This document shows positions 34,972 to 44,195 of a stretch of 64,000 nucleotides of DNA, one piece after another (the first letter of the stretch is position 1; the number at the start of each line of letters is the position of its first letter). The notes beneath the pieces are model-generated. The model ran no database searches. It saw only the letters and a program-made list of their open reading frames with translations, and was not told where the DNA came from. Both the position numbers and the translations under genes were made by a program. Origin of the DNA: Streptomyces sp. SAI-127 (GTDB lineage Bacteria; Actinomycetota; Actinomycetes; Streptomycetales; Streptomycetaceae); NCBI RefSeq assembly GCF_029894425.1, contig NZ_JARXYJ010000001.1, forward strand, positions 372,001-436,000, in the 5' to 3' direction.

Positions 34972-35373
34972 ATGCGTCAAAACAACAGCACTCTAAGGAT
35001 CGTTGCACCCCTGGTCAGTGTGGCCGCGGCGGTGGCCTGTCAGCAGGTGCCCGGTGAACAACCTGCCTCCGCCGGCAGCGAGACGAGTAACTCGGGTGAG
35101 CTCCACACGTACGTCGGGATGTGGGTCACCGCGGACGATCAGATCCGACAGGAGCTCCTCCCGAACGGCCGCTATGACGAAGCGCGGGGCAACCGTGAAA
35201 GCGCCTATACCGGCCGCTACTGGGTCAAAGGGAATCGCATCGAGTATGCGGACGACTCGGGCTTCACGGCCGACGGAACGTTCCAGGGCGACGTCCTTCA
35301 CCACGGCGGCTACGTCTTTTATCGCGAGGACAGCCCGGCACACCGCAAGGCCGCTGACACGCGCGTGAGGTGA
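34972..35373 (+). CDS. Atu4866-domain putative lipoprotein
   Basis: A 133-residue protein. The N-terminus has basic residues, a hydrophobic stretch (IVAPLVSVAAAVAC) and a Cys near residue 23 that fits a lipobox, so export as a lipoprotein is likely. The rest is a small beta-barrel domain (GMWVTADDQIRQELLPNGRY, EARGNRESAYTGRYWV, DDSGFTADGTF) matching the Atu4866 family, often found beside SDRs. Function unknown. ATG 34972 puts the signal at the very N-terminus. Confidence 0.82.
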   Translation: MRQNNSTLRIVAPLVSVAAAVACQQVPGEQPASAGSETSNSGELHTYVGMWVTADDQIRQELLPNGRYDEARGNRESAYTGRYWVKGNRIEYADDSGFTADGTFQGDVLHHGGYVFYREDSPAHRKAADTRVR

Positions 35374-35449
35374 AAGGGCACCCACCAGGCTCAGTGGTCG
35401 GCGGAGGCAGTCGTGTGAGCTCGCCGCTCCGCAGCCGGCTCGTCATAGA

Positions 35450-36190
35450 TCACGGCATGGGCTTCGAGGCGGCAGGCCGCTGTTCTGCAGCTCGGCCGAA
35501 GGTGGTGCGACCCCACTGTTTGGTGATGGTGAACGAGGTGTCACACTCCGCCATTCGGTGGGTCAGGCGCGTCATGCGGGCCTGCAGGGCGCGCCGGCTG
35601 AGCGGACGCTGTGCATCGCCGAGAAGGAGGCACAGGTCGTGACAGCACCATGGATGCCTCACGGCCTGGATGAGCTCCAGAAGAATTTTCTGAGAGGCGT
35701 GCTTTACGTTCAGTGTGGGCTTCGGGCACTCATTGCCGTCGTCCGTGGAATGAAGCGGGGAAAGCACTGCCAGCCAGCGGCGCTCGGCAGCTATTCGGCT
35801 GGCCAACTCCTTGGGCGACGCACTGCGAGACAGTACGTTGCCAGCGCCGGCCCGCAGTAAGGAGACCGAGTCGGTGTCATCTGGTACCAGTACGACGACC
35901 GTGGACAGCCTGCTGAGTACGTGAACGCGCTGCGGCAGGTCAGGGACCAGGCTGATGTCCGGTACGTCCAGAAGTGCCAGGGGTTGCGGCCGGCGCAGCA
36001 GGGAACGGTAGGCGCCTGTCGATCCCCATGGATGGGGGAACGTCGGCATGACGCCCTGGCTCCTCATGTCGCGCAGCAAGGCCGCTGTTCCGTCTCGTTG
36101 CATCGAGAAAACCGCGTCGACCGGGGCTGGAATTCCGGAGTCGGCCGATGGGGAAGGTTTCGGCGCGTACAGAGTCTGAGGGATGGGCAT
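35450..36190 (-). CDS. atypical response-regulator-like protein
   Basis: A 246-residue protein not matched to a named family. The middle reads like the end of a receiver domain (VVVLVPDDTDSVSLLRAGA, then VLSRSASPKELASRI) but lacks an obvious phospho-acceptor Asp pocket; the C-terminal 80 residues (LSRRALQARMTRLTHRMAE, TKQWGRTTF) fit a winged helix. So probably a pseudo-receiver transcription regulator. It carries one TTA codon (35858-35860, residue 111), a bldA hallmark, and has lower GC than its neighbours, suggesting transfer. No clear Shine-Dalgarno precedes the ATG. Confidence 0.6.
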   Translation of the reverse strand: MPIPQTLYAPKPSPSADSGIPAPVDAVFSMQRDGTAALLRDMRSQGVMPTFPHPWGSTGAYRSLLRRPQPLALLDVPDISLVPDLPQRVHVLSRLSTVVVLVPDDTDSVSLLRAGAGNVLSRSASPKELASRIAAERRWLAVLSPLHSTDDGNECPKPTLNVKHASQKILLELIQAVRHPWCCHDLCLLLGDAQRPLSRRALQARMTRLTHRMAECDTSFTITKQWGRTTFGRAAEQRPAASKPMP

Positions 36191-36507
36191 TACGGAAACC
36201 CGACGTAGTACAGATAGTGGATGATGACCAAGAGCATCCCTGGATCATTGGGCCGCGTACAGGCAAGGCGATGTTCATAAAGTGCTCAACTGGTAACCAT
36301 GATCCGTCATTCAATGCGCTGCGTGATGGCGCGGTCACCCTCTTGGTATGGATTGCGGAGGAATTGAGAACATCGACCAGCTGTCGGCGGACGCTTCTGG
36401 TGCGTCGCGAAAGCGCGGTGTCACGACAGGAATGGCTTGGGTTCGATGCAGGAATTAGGGGGTGCCGGGCGGGGAACGTCACGCTCCCCCGCCCGTCGGT
36501 AGCGGCG
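36191..36507. other. 317-bp lower-GC spacer
   Basis: Noticeably AT-richer than the rest of the window (stretches such as GATGTTCATAAAGTGC). A plus-strand frame of 124 codons crosses it but overlaps the start of the regulator and has no protein-like features, so I do not call it. It should hold the promoter of the leftward regulator and the end of the tautomerase transcript. Confidence 0.5.
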
Positions 36508-36723
36508 TCAGTCCTCGGGTGACTGCGCGAGCATCGCAAGGGTCAGGACGTTGCCGCCGATGCCCCAGCCGCCGTCGGTGACCTCTTCGACCAGCACCAT
36601 GGTGTTGGCGCGGGCCCGTTCGCCGTAGATCTCGACGTAGAGCTCGGTGGTGCGGGTGACGATCTCTTCCTTCTGCTTCTCGTCGAGGGTTCCTGCGGGG
36701 ACCTTGAAGTTGGCGAACGGCAT
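36508..36723 (-). CDS. 4-oxalocrotonate tautomerase-family protein
   Basis: A 71-residue protein. After removal of Met it begins with the catalytic Pro (PFANFKVPAGTLDEKQK), as required for 4-OT enzymes, and ends with the conserved WGIGG turn after a VEEV strand. These hexameric enzymes interconvert enol and keto forms, classically in meta-cleavage pathways. AGAGAG lies upstream of ATG 36723. It is downstream of the SDR at 37.7 kb on the same strand with a 232-bp gap, so the two are probably co-regulated. Confidence 0.88.
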   Translation of the reverse strand: MPFANFKVPAGTLDEKQKEEIVTRTTELYVEIYGERARANTMVLVEEVTDGGWGIGGNVLTLAMLAQSPED

Positions 36724-36955
36724 GGTGGTTCTCTCTTCTTTTCTCGGATGGGTTACAGGGAGCTGCCTGCGCATGCGCAGTGTCCAGGTGCCGGCGGGAG
36801 CGGGCATCGGTGTCGGCGGACTCCTGGCAGGTGACGTCGAGTTCGACGGCGTACGGGTCCGGTCACCGGGATGGTTCTGGCGGTGTCGGAGGCCATGGCC
36901 GTCCTTGCGGGGAGAACGGATGCGGAACACGTACGGCATCGGCGCCGAGGTGGGG

Positions 36956-37738
36956 TCAGACGATGCCGCCGTTGGCGCGGACGACCTGGCCGTTGACCCA
37001 GTGACCGGCCGGTGAGGCGAGGAAGGCGACGACCTCGGCGATGTCGGCGGGGGTGCCAAGTCGTTCCAGCGGGGGCTGGGCGGCCATACGTGCGATGGTC
37101 TCCTGGTCCTTGCCGTCGAGGAACAGGTCGGTGGCCGTTGGGCCGGGGGCGACGGCGTTGACGGTGACGTCCCGGCCGCGCATCTCCCGGGCGAGGATCA
37201 TCGTGAGCGCCTCGATGGCACCCTTGCCGGCGCTGTAGGCGCCGTAGCCGGGAAGGGCCAGGCCCACTATGGAAGTCGAGAAGGTGATCATGGCCCCGCC
37301 GCTGCGGACCCTGCGGGCGGACTGCTGGGCGACGACGAAGCTCCCGCGGATGTTGGTGCGGTGGAGTGCGTCCAGTTCCGCCAGGTCCAGGTCGGCGACC
37401 GGGGACAGGTACAGTCGGCCGGCCGCGTGGACGACCACGTCGACCCCACCGAACTCGGACTCGGTGGTGTCGAACAGTGCGGCCACCTCCTGCTCGTCGG
37501 CGACATCGGCCTGGACGGCGATGGCCCGGCCCCCGGCGGCGGTGACCTCCTTGACGGCCGCCTGGGCCAGATCACGATTGCCGGCGTATCCGACCACGAC
37601 GGCGAATCCTTCGGCGGCCAGCCGGCTCACCGTCGCGCGGCCGATGCCGCGGGAGCCGCCGGTGACGATGGCGACGCGGGGCTGGTCTGCTTGGTCGTTG
37701 AGCGCGGCACGACTCGCCGCGGACTGCTGGGAGGACAA
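36956..37738 (-). CDS. short-chain dehydrogenase/reductase (SDR)
   Basis: A 260-residue classical SDR. Seen: TGGSRGIG cofactor loop, catalytic Ser in FSTSIVG, YSAGK (YxxxK) and the C-terminal GQVVRANGGIV. It should reduce or oxidise a carbonyl or alcohol with NADP(H); substrate unknown. Start TTG 37738 with AGGAG 5 nt upstream. It is divergent from an MmyB-type XRE regulator, and the palindrome in between (37881-37901) strongly suggests it is that regulator's target, a common actinobacterial arrangement. Confidence 0.9.
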   Translation of the reverse strand: MSSQQSAASRAALNDQADQPRVAIVTGGSRGIGRATVSRLAAEGFAVVVGYAGNRDLAQAAVKEVTAAGGRAIAVQADVADEQEVAALFDTTESEFGGVDVVVHAAGRLYLSPVADLDLAELDALHRTNIRGSFVVAQQSARRVRSGGAMITFSTSIVGLALPGYGAYSAGKGAIEALTMILAREMRGRDVTVNAVAPGPTATDLFLDGKDQETIARMAAQPPLERLGTPADIAEVVAFLASPAGHWVNGQVVRANGGIV

Positions 37739-37880
37739 GGGGACTCCTGTGAGAGGCGCCAGAGGCGGACTGGCAGGATGGGTGGATCGGGGCGTGGCGC
37801 GTCGGCGTTGTCACCGGCTGCTCCCTGCCCGCTTCTCCAGCGTGGGCCGGTCGTGACCCACCAGCCAGGGCTGTCTCTAC

Positions 37881-37901
37881 CCAGGGGTTGCCACCCCCTG
37901 G
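37881..37901. promoter_or_regulatory. CCAGGGG inverted repeat in SDR/XRE divergent promoter
   Basis: CCAGGGG (37881-37887) and its exact complement CCCCTGG (37895-37901) are separated by 7 bp, in the 187-bp region between the leftward SDR and the rightward MmyB-type regulator. This is a textbook layout for an XRE-MmyB operator. Confidence 0.65.
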
Positions 37902-37925
37902 CTCAGGACGCCGGTACGCGTCACG

Positions 37926-38807
37926 ATGGGGAGCGTGAACCACTCCGAACTCGCCGCGTTTCTGAAGTCCCGGCGCGCCCGAATCCGCCCGTCCGATGTC
38001 GGCCTGCCCACGGGGCCGCGGCGCCGGGTCCCCGGACTGCGACGCGAGGAGGTCTCACAGCTGGCGGGCCTGTCCGCCGACTACTACACGGAGTTGGAAC
38101 GTGGACGCGGCGCCCAGCCCTCGGCCCAGGTGCTCGCCGCGCTGGCCCGAGCGCTGCGACTGAACGGCGACGAACGCGACCACCTGTTCCACCTCGCCGA
38201 CCGCATGACGCCCCCGGCGGCACACGGTCCCACCGCGCACGTCCAGCCGGGCCTGCTCGGCCTGCTGGACCAGCTCACCACCACTCCCGCTCAGGTCATC
38301 ACCGACCTGCACCAAACCCTCGTCCAAAACCCTTTGGCTGCCGCGCTCGTCGGCCGGCCCCCTGCCGTGCGCGGCCCTGCGGCCAGCTTCGTCTACCGCT
38401 GGTTCACCGATCCGGACGCCCGTACCCTCTATCCGGCCGAGGACCACCCCCACCACTCGCGGGTCTTCGTCGCCGACCTCCAGGCGGTCGCCGCCCGGCG
38501 CGGCGACGACACCGAAGTGCACCGGATGGTGGCCGCGCTACGACGGCGCAGTGAAGAGTTCACCACCCTGTGGGACACCCGCGACGTCGCCCTGAGACGG
38601 GCCGACCACAAGCGCATCGTGCACGCCACGCTGGGCGTCATCGAGCTGGACTGCCACAGCCTGTTCAGCGAGGACGGACGCCAGCGCCTGCTGTGGTTCA
38701 GTGCCCCACCGGGCACCGAAGGCGCCGCCCAGCTGGAACTTCTCTCCGTCATCGGCACCCAGGACATGACTCCCCGCGCGACCGACCTCGAACAGTCACA
38801 AGCCTGA
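37926..38807 (+). CDS. XRE-family regulator with MmyB-like ligand domain
   Basis: A 293-residue protein. N-terminal HTH at about residues 8-75 (RVPGLRREEVSQLAGLSADYYTELERGR) and a C-terminal MmyB-like domain (VQNPLAAALVG, FVYRWFTDPDARTLYP, SEEFTTLWDTRDV) that binds a fatty-acid-like ligand in characterised homologs. It starts 24 bp after the CCAGGGG inverted repeat and probably represses itself and the divergent SDR. Confidence 0.92.
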   Translation: MGSVNHSELAAFLKSRRARIRPSDVGLPTGPRRRVPGLRREEVSQLAGLSADYYTELERGRGAQPSAQVLAALARALRLNGDERDHLFHLADRMTPPAAHGPTAHVQPGLLGLLDQLTTTPAQVITDLHQTLVQNPLAAALVGRPPAVRGPAASFVYRWFTDPDARTLYPAEDHPHHSRVFVADLQAVAARRGDDTEVHRMVAALRRRSEEFTTLWDTRDVALRRADHKRIVHATLGVIELDCHSLFSEDGRQRLLWFSAPPGTEGAAQLELLSVIGTQDMTPRATDLEQSQA

Positions 38808-39061
38808 GCAGGGTCCGGAACCGACTGGGCAGCCATGGCGCATGTGCGTGATCGCGCCGTTCAGGCCGACGCGCGCACGGGTCTCTCCGCCTGTCGGTGC
38901 TCAGGTGATGTCCGGTGCCGCCGTCGGGGACAGCGGGCAAGAGCGCGGGGCCGGAAGCCCGTTGCGCCGGGCGGGCCTGGCGCCTGGCACGGCGACCCTA
39001 GGAGTATCGCGGCCACCTTGCACAGCTGCGTGGGATGTGGTGCGGGGCTAATGTCGATGGC

Positions 39062-39934
39062 ATGGACGGTGACAACCTTCTGGGACAGTTCTTGCGAGCT
39101 CGACGCGGCCTGGTGCAGCCCGAGGAAAAGGACGTGCCGGTGATCGGCCGCCGCCGTGTGGCGGGCCTGCGCCGGGAAGAAGTGGCCATGCTGTCCGGGC
39201 TGAGCACCGACTACTACGTGCGCCTGGAACAGGGCCGCGAAAGGAACCCTTCGGTGCAGGTGCTCGACGCACTGGCCCGAGCACTGTTGCTGGACGACGA
39301 CGCGATCGCACATCTGCACCGGCTGGCCCGGCCTGTGCCGGCACGTTCCCGCAAGAACGCCCGGCGTCAGCGGGTGAGCCCGGCTCTACGGCAGATGATG
39401 CACAGCTGGACCGGCACACCTGCCGTGATTCTGGGGCGCTGTATGGACGTGCTGGCCCACAACCCCCTGGGCGGCGCCCTGTTCGCCGGCCACACCTACA
39501 GCGGAGACCTGATGCGGCTCGTCTTCCTCGACCCTGACGCCCGGGACTTCTACCCGGACTGGGACCGGGTCGCCGCCAACACGGTCGGCGGCCTGCGCGA
39601 GGCGGCGGGAACCGACTACGACGATCCGCGATTGATCGAGCTGGTGGGCGAGTTGTCACTCAAGAGCGAAGCGTTCCGCACGTTGTGGGCGCGCCACGAC
39701 ATCCGCCAGAAGAGGCACGAGACCAAACGCTTCCGCCACCCGGTCGTCGGTGAACTCACACTCGACTACGAGTCCTTGACCATCAACAGCGCGCCAGGTC
39801 AGCAACTCGTCGTCTACCAGGCCGAGCCCGGCAGCCCCTCCGCCCACGCACTGTCGCTGCTCGGCAGCCTCACCGCGACGGAAACGGCCCAGGCATCCGA
39901 GGCCGTGCGGCAGGACATCGTCGCAGACGACTGA
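39062..39934 (+). CDS. XRE-family regulator with MmyB-like ligand domain
   Basis: A 290-residue protein with HTH (RRVAGLRREEVAMLSGLSTDYYVRLEQGR) and a full MmyB-like domain (VLAHNPLGGALF, LVFLDPDARDFYPDW, FRTLWARHDI). ATG 39062 is preferred because TAATGT (39049-39054), a -10-like hexamer, lies 7 nt before it, consistent with a leaderless mRNA. The 254-bp gap before it contains no gene. Downstream lie an SDR fragment and an SDR-like gene, the usual partners of this family. Confidence 0.9.
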   Translation: MDGDNLLGQFLRARRGLVQPEEKDVPVIGRRRVAGLRREEVAMLSGLSTDYYVRLEQGRERNPSVQVLDALARALLLDDDAIAHLHRLARPVPARSRKNARRQRVSPALRQMMHSWTGTPAVILGRCMDVLAHNPLGGALFAGHTYSGDLMRLVFLDPDARDFYPDWDRVAANTVGGLREAAGTDYDDPRLIELVGELSLKSEAFRTLWARHDIRQKRHETKRFRHPVVGELTLDYESLTINSAPGQQLVVYQAEPGSPSAHALSLLGSLTATETAQASEAVRQDIVADD

Positions 39935-39977
39935 GTTCGCTCAGGCCGCCATTCCTTGAAGTCCGCCGCGCCCGTAC

Positions 39978-40349
39978 CCCGCGCTCGCGGCCGAGGTGTC
40001 ATCGCTGGGCATCAACGTGACGATCGTCGAGCCCGCAGCCTTCCGCACCAACTGGCCCCGCCCCTCCATGCGGCAGTCCGCCACGCAGATCGACGACTAC
40101 GCGGACACCGCCGGCGCCCGCCGCAGGAACACCCTGGACACCTACGGGCACCAGCCCGGCGACCCCGAACGCGCCTCCGCCGCCATCGTCGACGCGGTGC
40201 AGACCGAAAACCCCCCGCTGCGCCCGCTCCTGGGCACGGTCGCCCTCGACGTCACCCTGGCCCGGCACGACACCCTCAAGACCAACCTCACCACATGGCG
40301 CGATGTCACGCTCAGCGCCGACTGCCCCGACGACCGCACCACTGCCTGA
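39978..40349 (+). pseudogene. C-terminal fragment of an SDR
   Basis: The frame reads ALAAEVSSLGINVTIVEPAAFRTNW and then a hydrophilic tail (PGDPERASAAIVDAVQTE), the last third of a classical SDR, starting exactly where the helix after YxxxK should be. The cofactor fold and active site are absent and the sequence before about 39978 is unrelated. It lies 44 bp after the XRE gene, so a deletion fused the regulator's flank to the SDR end. Confidence 0.75.
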
Positions 40350-40376
40350 CACGAACGACCCCACCCTGGAGGATCC

Positions 40377-41030
40377 ATGCCTACGCTGGCGATCATCGGA
40401 GCAGGACCGAACCTCGGTCTGGCCACTGCCGCCCGATTCGGAGCGGAAGGTTTCGACGTCGGCCTGGTCGCACGCAACCGCGACAGGCTGCAGAACATGC
40501 AGGACACACTGGCGAAAGAAGGCATCACTGCCCGCAGTACGGCAACGGACATCACCCGCCCGCAGGCCGCAGCCGCGGCGCTGACGGAGCTGACGGAGCG
40601 CCTCGGCCCGATCGATGTCCTGCTGTACAGCCCCCTGCCTTCGCTGGACTGGATCAAGCCCGTCACCCGCACCACCTCCGAGGACCTCCGACTGTCACTG
40701 GGCCTGAGCGTCCTCGGCGCAATCGATGCGGTTCAGGCCGTGCTGCCCGCCATGCGGGAGCGTGGCAGCGGAACCCTGCTGTTCACCACAGGCGGTGCCG
40801 CCGTCGCACCCAGCACCGCGCGTGCCAGTTCCGCCGTCTCCTACGCCGCGGAGGTGGCCTACGCCCGCCTGCTGCACGAAGAGCTCAGCCCCGAAGGCAT
40901 ACGTGTGGCACACACCGCGATCGTCGGCGCACTGGGCCCCGGGCAACAGCATGAGCCCGCGACGGTGGCCGAACTCCTGTGGCGACAGCACGCCGAGGGC
41001 CGCGCCTTCCAGACCGTCTGCGCGAGGTGA
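40377..41030 (+). CDS. SDR-like Rossmann protein lacking the usual catalytic Lys
   Basis: A 217-residue protein with an N-terminal Rossmann fold (IIGAGPNLGLATAARFG) and an SDR layout (GPIDVLLYSP, GSGTLLFTTGGAAV). At the place of YxxxK it reads YAAEV, so the catalytic Lys is missing, and the cofactor loop is GAGPNLG rather than TGxxxGIG. It may bind NADP without classical SDR catalysis, or reduce its substrate by a different mechanism. GGAGG precedes the ATG. It follows the SDR fragment by 27 bp. Confidence 0.8.
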   Translation: MPTLAIIGAGPNLGLATAARFGAEGFDVGLVARNRDRLQNMQDTLAKEGITARSTATDITRPQAAAAALTELTERLGPIDVLLYSPLPSLDWIKPVTRTTSEDLRLSLGLSVLGAIDAVQAVLPAMRERGSGTLLFTTGGAAVAPSTARASSAVSYAAEVAYARLLHEELSPEGIRVAHTAIVGALGPGQQHEPATVAELLWRQHAEGRAFQTVCAR

Positions 41031-41138
41031 AGCCAGTGGCCCACAGCCGGCCGTAACCGATCTGAGTGTTGTCCGGGCATTTCGCGGTGCGAGGTCAGAC
41101 ACGAGGCCGGCTGGGGCACTCTCGCTGGTGTCGGGGGA

Positions 41139-42416
41139 TCAGCCAGTGCCACCGATGGCGGACAGCAGCCGCTCTCGGGTCAACTCCAAGAGCTCGGGCA
41201 CCGGGCTGAAGCTCGTGTGCAGAATGCGCAGTGTGCTGGCGAGTGCGCTCAAACCGAGGGTCTGCTCTCCCTCGAATCCGAAGAGGACCGAAGGTCCCCA
41301 CAAGCTTTTGAGGGTCAACGAACCGTAGGACGTCCCGATGGGCAGGGCTCCGAGATTGGTGAGCAGCAGTTCGTGGGGTGCGGCGGCGGCGAGCATACCG
41401 GCCATGTCAGCCGGGGCCGGGCGGTTTTGGAAGACGCCTGTCCACAGAGCGAGCGACTGAAGCAGCGCGCTCTTGTGGCGGAACGGGGCGAGGGTGTCGG
41501 TGAAGGACCGGGCCGCCTCCCACGGGTCGCTCCACTTGCCGACCTGTGCGGTGGTGGCCGGGGCGAGGATGTTGCCCATGCCTTCAGCCGGCGCGGGAAG
41601 GAGTCCGCGCAGGCTGAGGGGCGAGTGCACCCGCAGCGGGACGGTCGACCAGGCCGCGTTGAGTTCGGCCGCCGCGCCCAGGGCCGCCGCGGCGACAGCG
41701 CCGTGCACCGTGGTGCCTTCTGCCCGGGCGCGTTCGCGCAGTGCGGCTGTCTGGGGCCGGCTCAGAGCGGCGGCATCGATGGAGAGCGCGGCGTCCGGGT
41801 CGGGTGTCCGGTAGATGCCTGGCCTGTCGGAGAGGGGGATGTCCATGTCGCTCGGCAGAGTCGTGGCTGCGGCGGCGATCTCTCGAGCCAGGAAGTGGTC
41901 CACCGGATGTCCAGGATGCCCTTCGGGCGCCCCCTCGATGCTCCCGCCGCTGACGAGGGTCAACAGGTCTCGTACGAGATATGCCTGTGACAGCCCGTCG
42001 ACCACCGCATGGTGCCCGACGAGAACCAGCGCGCACCGTTCGGGGCTGTACAGCAGGACGGCCCGTACGGGCGGCATCGCGGCCGCATCGACTCCGTGGC
42101 GCATCTCGGTGGCCAGTTCCTGTTGCCACCCGGTCGCCGCCAGGTCGGTCACTCGCAGCGGAATCTGTGCGGCGTGGCCGAACGAGAGCCGGGGGCCGTT
42201 GCCGCTGTCGCGGATACGGGCGCCGAGGAGGGCGTGGTGGCGCTGGAGGGTGTTCAGCGCCGTTCGCCACCCATGCACCTCGGTGGGGCCCGCGACTTCG
42301 ATGGCGGTGGCCGAGTGGGTGGGGCGGTTCTGGTTCATCAGCCACATGAAGTGCTCAGCCACCCCGAGCGGCCGTTCTGCGGGCATGCTGGTCGACTGAG
42401 CTGGGGCCGTCGTCAC
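41139..42416 (-). CDS. PapA/condensation-domain-like acyltransferase
   Basis: A 425-residue stand-alone member of the CoA-dependent acyltransferase/NRPS condensation fold. Seen: GHHAVVDGLS (HHxxxDG motif with the catalytic His) near residue 135 and a C-terminal half with LLLTNLG, fitting the latch region. Such proteins transfer an acyl group from a CoA or carrier to an alcohol or amine. GTG 42416 with GAGGAG 8 nt upstream; earlier in-frame codons look non-coding. It converges with the SDR-like gene. No NRPS or PKS is adjacent, so donor and acceptor are unknown. Confidence 0.83.
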   Translation of the reverse strand: MTTAPAQSTSMPAERPLGVAEHFMWLMNQNRPTHSATAIEVAGPTEVHGWRTALNTLQRHHALLGARIRDSGNGPRLSFGHAAQIPLRVTDLAATGWQQELATEMRHGVDAAAMPPVRAVLLYSPERCALVLVGHHAVVDGLSQAYLVRDLLTLVSGGSIEGAPEGHPGHPVDHFLAREIAAAATTLPSDMDIPLSDRPGIYRTPDPDAALSIDAAALSRPQTAALRERARAEGTTVHGAVAAAALGAAAELNAAWSTVPLRVHSPLSLRGLLPAPAEGMGNILAPATTAQVGKWSDPWEAARSFTDTLAPFRHKSALLQSLALWTGVFQNRPAPADMAGMLAAAAPHELLLTNLGALPIGTSYGSLTLKSLWGPSVLFGFEGEQTLGLSALASTLRILHTSFSPVPELLELTRERLLSAIGGTG

Positions 42417-42589
42417 GATGGTGCTCCTCGGGCGAACGTGGTCCGCACACGCTCCGGATCCGGTGGGTGCGCGGATGGTGGATACCGCTCCACCCTCAGC
42501 CATCAACCAGGCCCGGACCAGCCCGTTCCCTGTCCGCTAGTTGTCCACTTCGCGCTCAGTCGACCTCCACGCCCGGCCACACGGGCGAG

Positions 42590-43205
42590 CCCGCTGCTGA
42601 GGTGCCTGCGGTAGGCACTGAACGGCAGGCGGAGCTGCTCTGCCGCCTGCTCCTGCGACGTGGCGCCATAGAAGACGTCGCGGCCAGAGCCCGGTGCGAT
42701 CGCGCATCGCGCGGATCCGCGCTCAGCTGGTCATCAGCCTCGGTGAGCTCCCGCAGAACCTCCACGGGTACGTCGGAGTCCACGGTCACTCGGGCATTCC
42801 ACGAGGTACGACAACTGCCAGGCGGCGCAGATCTCCCAGGCACGGCCTGCCGCAGCCGAGTTGCCTGCCTCACCGTTCTGCTGATGGCACGCAGCAGGAG
42901 GTCATGGAGGCTCCTGCCCGTCTCCGCAATCAGGCGGCTGCGGCTGCGGGGATCTGCCGCGAGCTCATTGGGTCACCACAGCACCCGCAGGGCCTCCGTA
43001 CGGCCATGTCGAACTCCGGCCGGGACGGAATGAGAGGTTCCGACCCGATCCTGCGGAGTTCGGGCCGCAGATGTGACGGCAGCCCCGCACTCGTGCAGAG
43101 CTTCGCGCTTCTCCTCCGTCCACGCCATGGCGGACTGGGTACGCCAGTCCTGGGCTCGCCGTGTTCGGCCGGCCATCTGCCGCCGCTTCGACCAGTACGG
43201 AGTAC
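42590..43205 (-). pseudogene. decayed third copy of the STAND-HTH gene (C-terminal part)
   Basis: Nucleotide runs here match the 3' part of the genes at 28285 and 44662: CGGTAGGCACTGAAC (HTH region), CGGCTGCGGCTG and CCGCGAGCTCATTGGGTCACC, GTCGAACTCCGGCCGGGAC, and GTACGCCAGTCCTGGGC. Frames are broken repeatedly, and about 200 bp in the middle (42670-42880) shows no similarity. The ATPase half is absent. So a third paralog once lay here and was cut by rearrangement next to the SDR gene. Confidence 0.75.
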
Positions 43206-43261
43206 TCGTTGTGCACCGACATGCGCACGCCTGCGGGCTCAGACCGCAAACCGCCGCGACG

Positions 43262-44026
43262 CTACGGGCGCTGCCGCACAGGCCGGATGACCAACTCGTT
43301 GACGTCGACGTCGGCGGGCTGGCTGATCGCATAGGAGACCGCACGAGCGATGGCATCGGGCGAGATGGCCGCCGAGCGGTAAGCCTTCATTGCCGCCGCG
43401 GCTCCCGGTTCGGTGATGGTGTCGGCCAGTTCGGACTCGACGACGCCAGGTGAGACAGTGGTAACCCGGATGAACGGCTCAGCCTCTTGCCGCAGTCCTT
43501 CTGTGATCGCCCAGGCCGCATACTTCGTGGCGCAGTACACGGCAGCGGTGGGGACCACGGAGTAGGCACCGATCGACGCAATGGTGATGAAGTGCCCACT
43601 GTTCTGGCGCTGGAAGTGCGGCATAGCCGCAGCGATGCCGTGCAGCAGGCCCTTGACGTTGACATCGATCATCCGGTCCCACTCGTTCACCAGCAGTGAG
43701 TCGAGGCGCGACAGCGGCATGACGCCGGCGTTGCTGACGATCACGTCGATGTGGCCCTGGGCAGTAACCGTTTCGTCGACGAACCTGGCCACGTCGGCCC
43801 GGTCGGTGACATCGAGACGGTGTACATCGATGCTGCCGCCGTCGGCTCGGACGCTCTCCGCCAGGCTGGTCAGCCGATCCTCTCGACGCGCACCAGCAAC
43901 GATGTGGTGGCCTTCCGCAGCAAGCCGCCTGGCGATGCCTTCGCCGATGCCGCTCGTGGCACCCGTGACAAGTACGACCTTCCGGTCGCTGCCCCGCCCT
44001 GTCGTTTCCGAGGTTGTCCGTGTCAC
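43262..44026 (-). CDS. short-chain dehydrogenase/reductase (SDR)
   Basis: A 254-residue classical SDR: TGATSGIG, NAG in IVSNAGVMPLS, catalytic Ser in TIASIGAYS and YCATK (YxxxK). The C-terminus has the DVDVNELVIRP pattern of the YdfG-like SDRs that oxidise beta-hydroxy acids or reduce small ketones. GTG 44026 with AGGAGG upstream. It is flanked by two gene remnants, so it may be an island that survived local decay. Confidence 0.9.
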   Translation of the reverse strand: MTRTTSETTGRGSDRKVVLVTGATSGIGEGIARRLAAEGHHIVAGARREDRLTSLAESVRADGGSIDVHRLDVTDRADVARFVDETVTAQGHIDVIVSNAGVMPLSRLDSLLVNEWDRMIDVNVKGLLHGIAAAMPHFQRQNSGHFITIASIGAYSVVPTAAVYCATKYAAWAITEGLRQEAEPFIRVTTVSPGVVESELADTITEPGAAAAMKAYRSAAISPDAIARAVSYAISQPADVDVNELVIRPVRQRP

Positions 44027-44195
44027 CGCGTCCTCCTTGCTCAGTCAGGGCAGAAGCCCCGTTGACGGATCGTTCACCTGCGAACTTGCCGTGCTTTCGA
44101 TGGCAGGAGAAGGCCGGGATCTTCCTAGGAGTGCTGCACACACCACACCTGACCGACGAGGCAGTCGTACCGTCACTGACCCACCCCGCTTCGGG

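Noticed and set aside
36148..36522. Plus-strand frame of 124 codons
   Set aside because: Overlaps the start of the better-supported leftward regulator, has no Shine-Dalgarno and no domain; I treat it as spacer.
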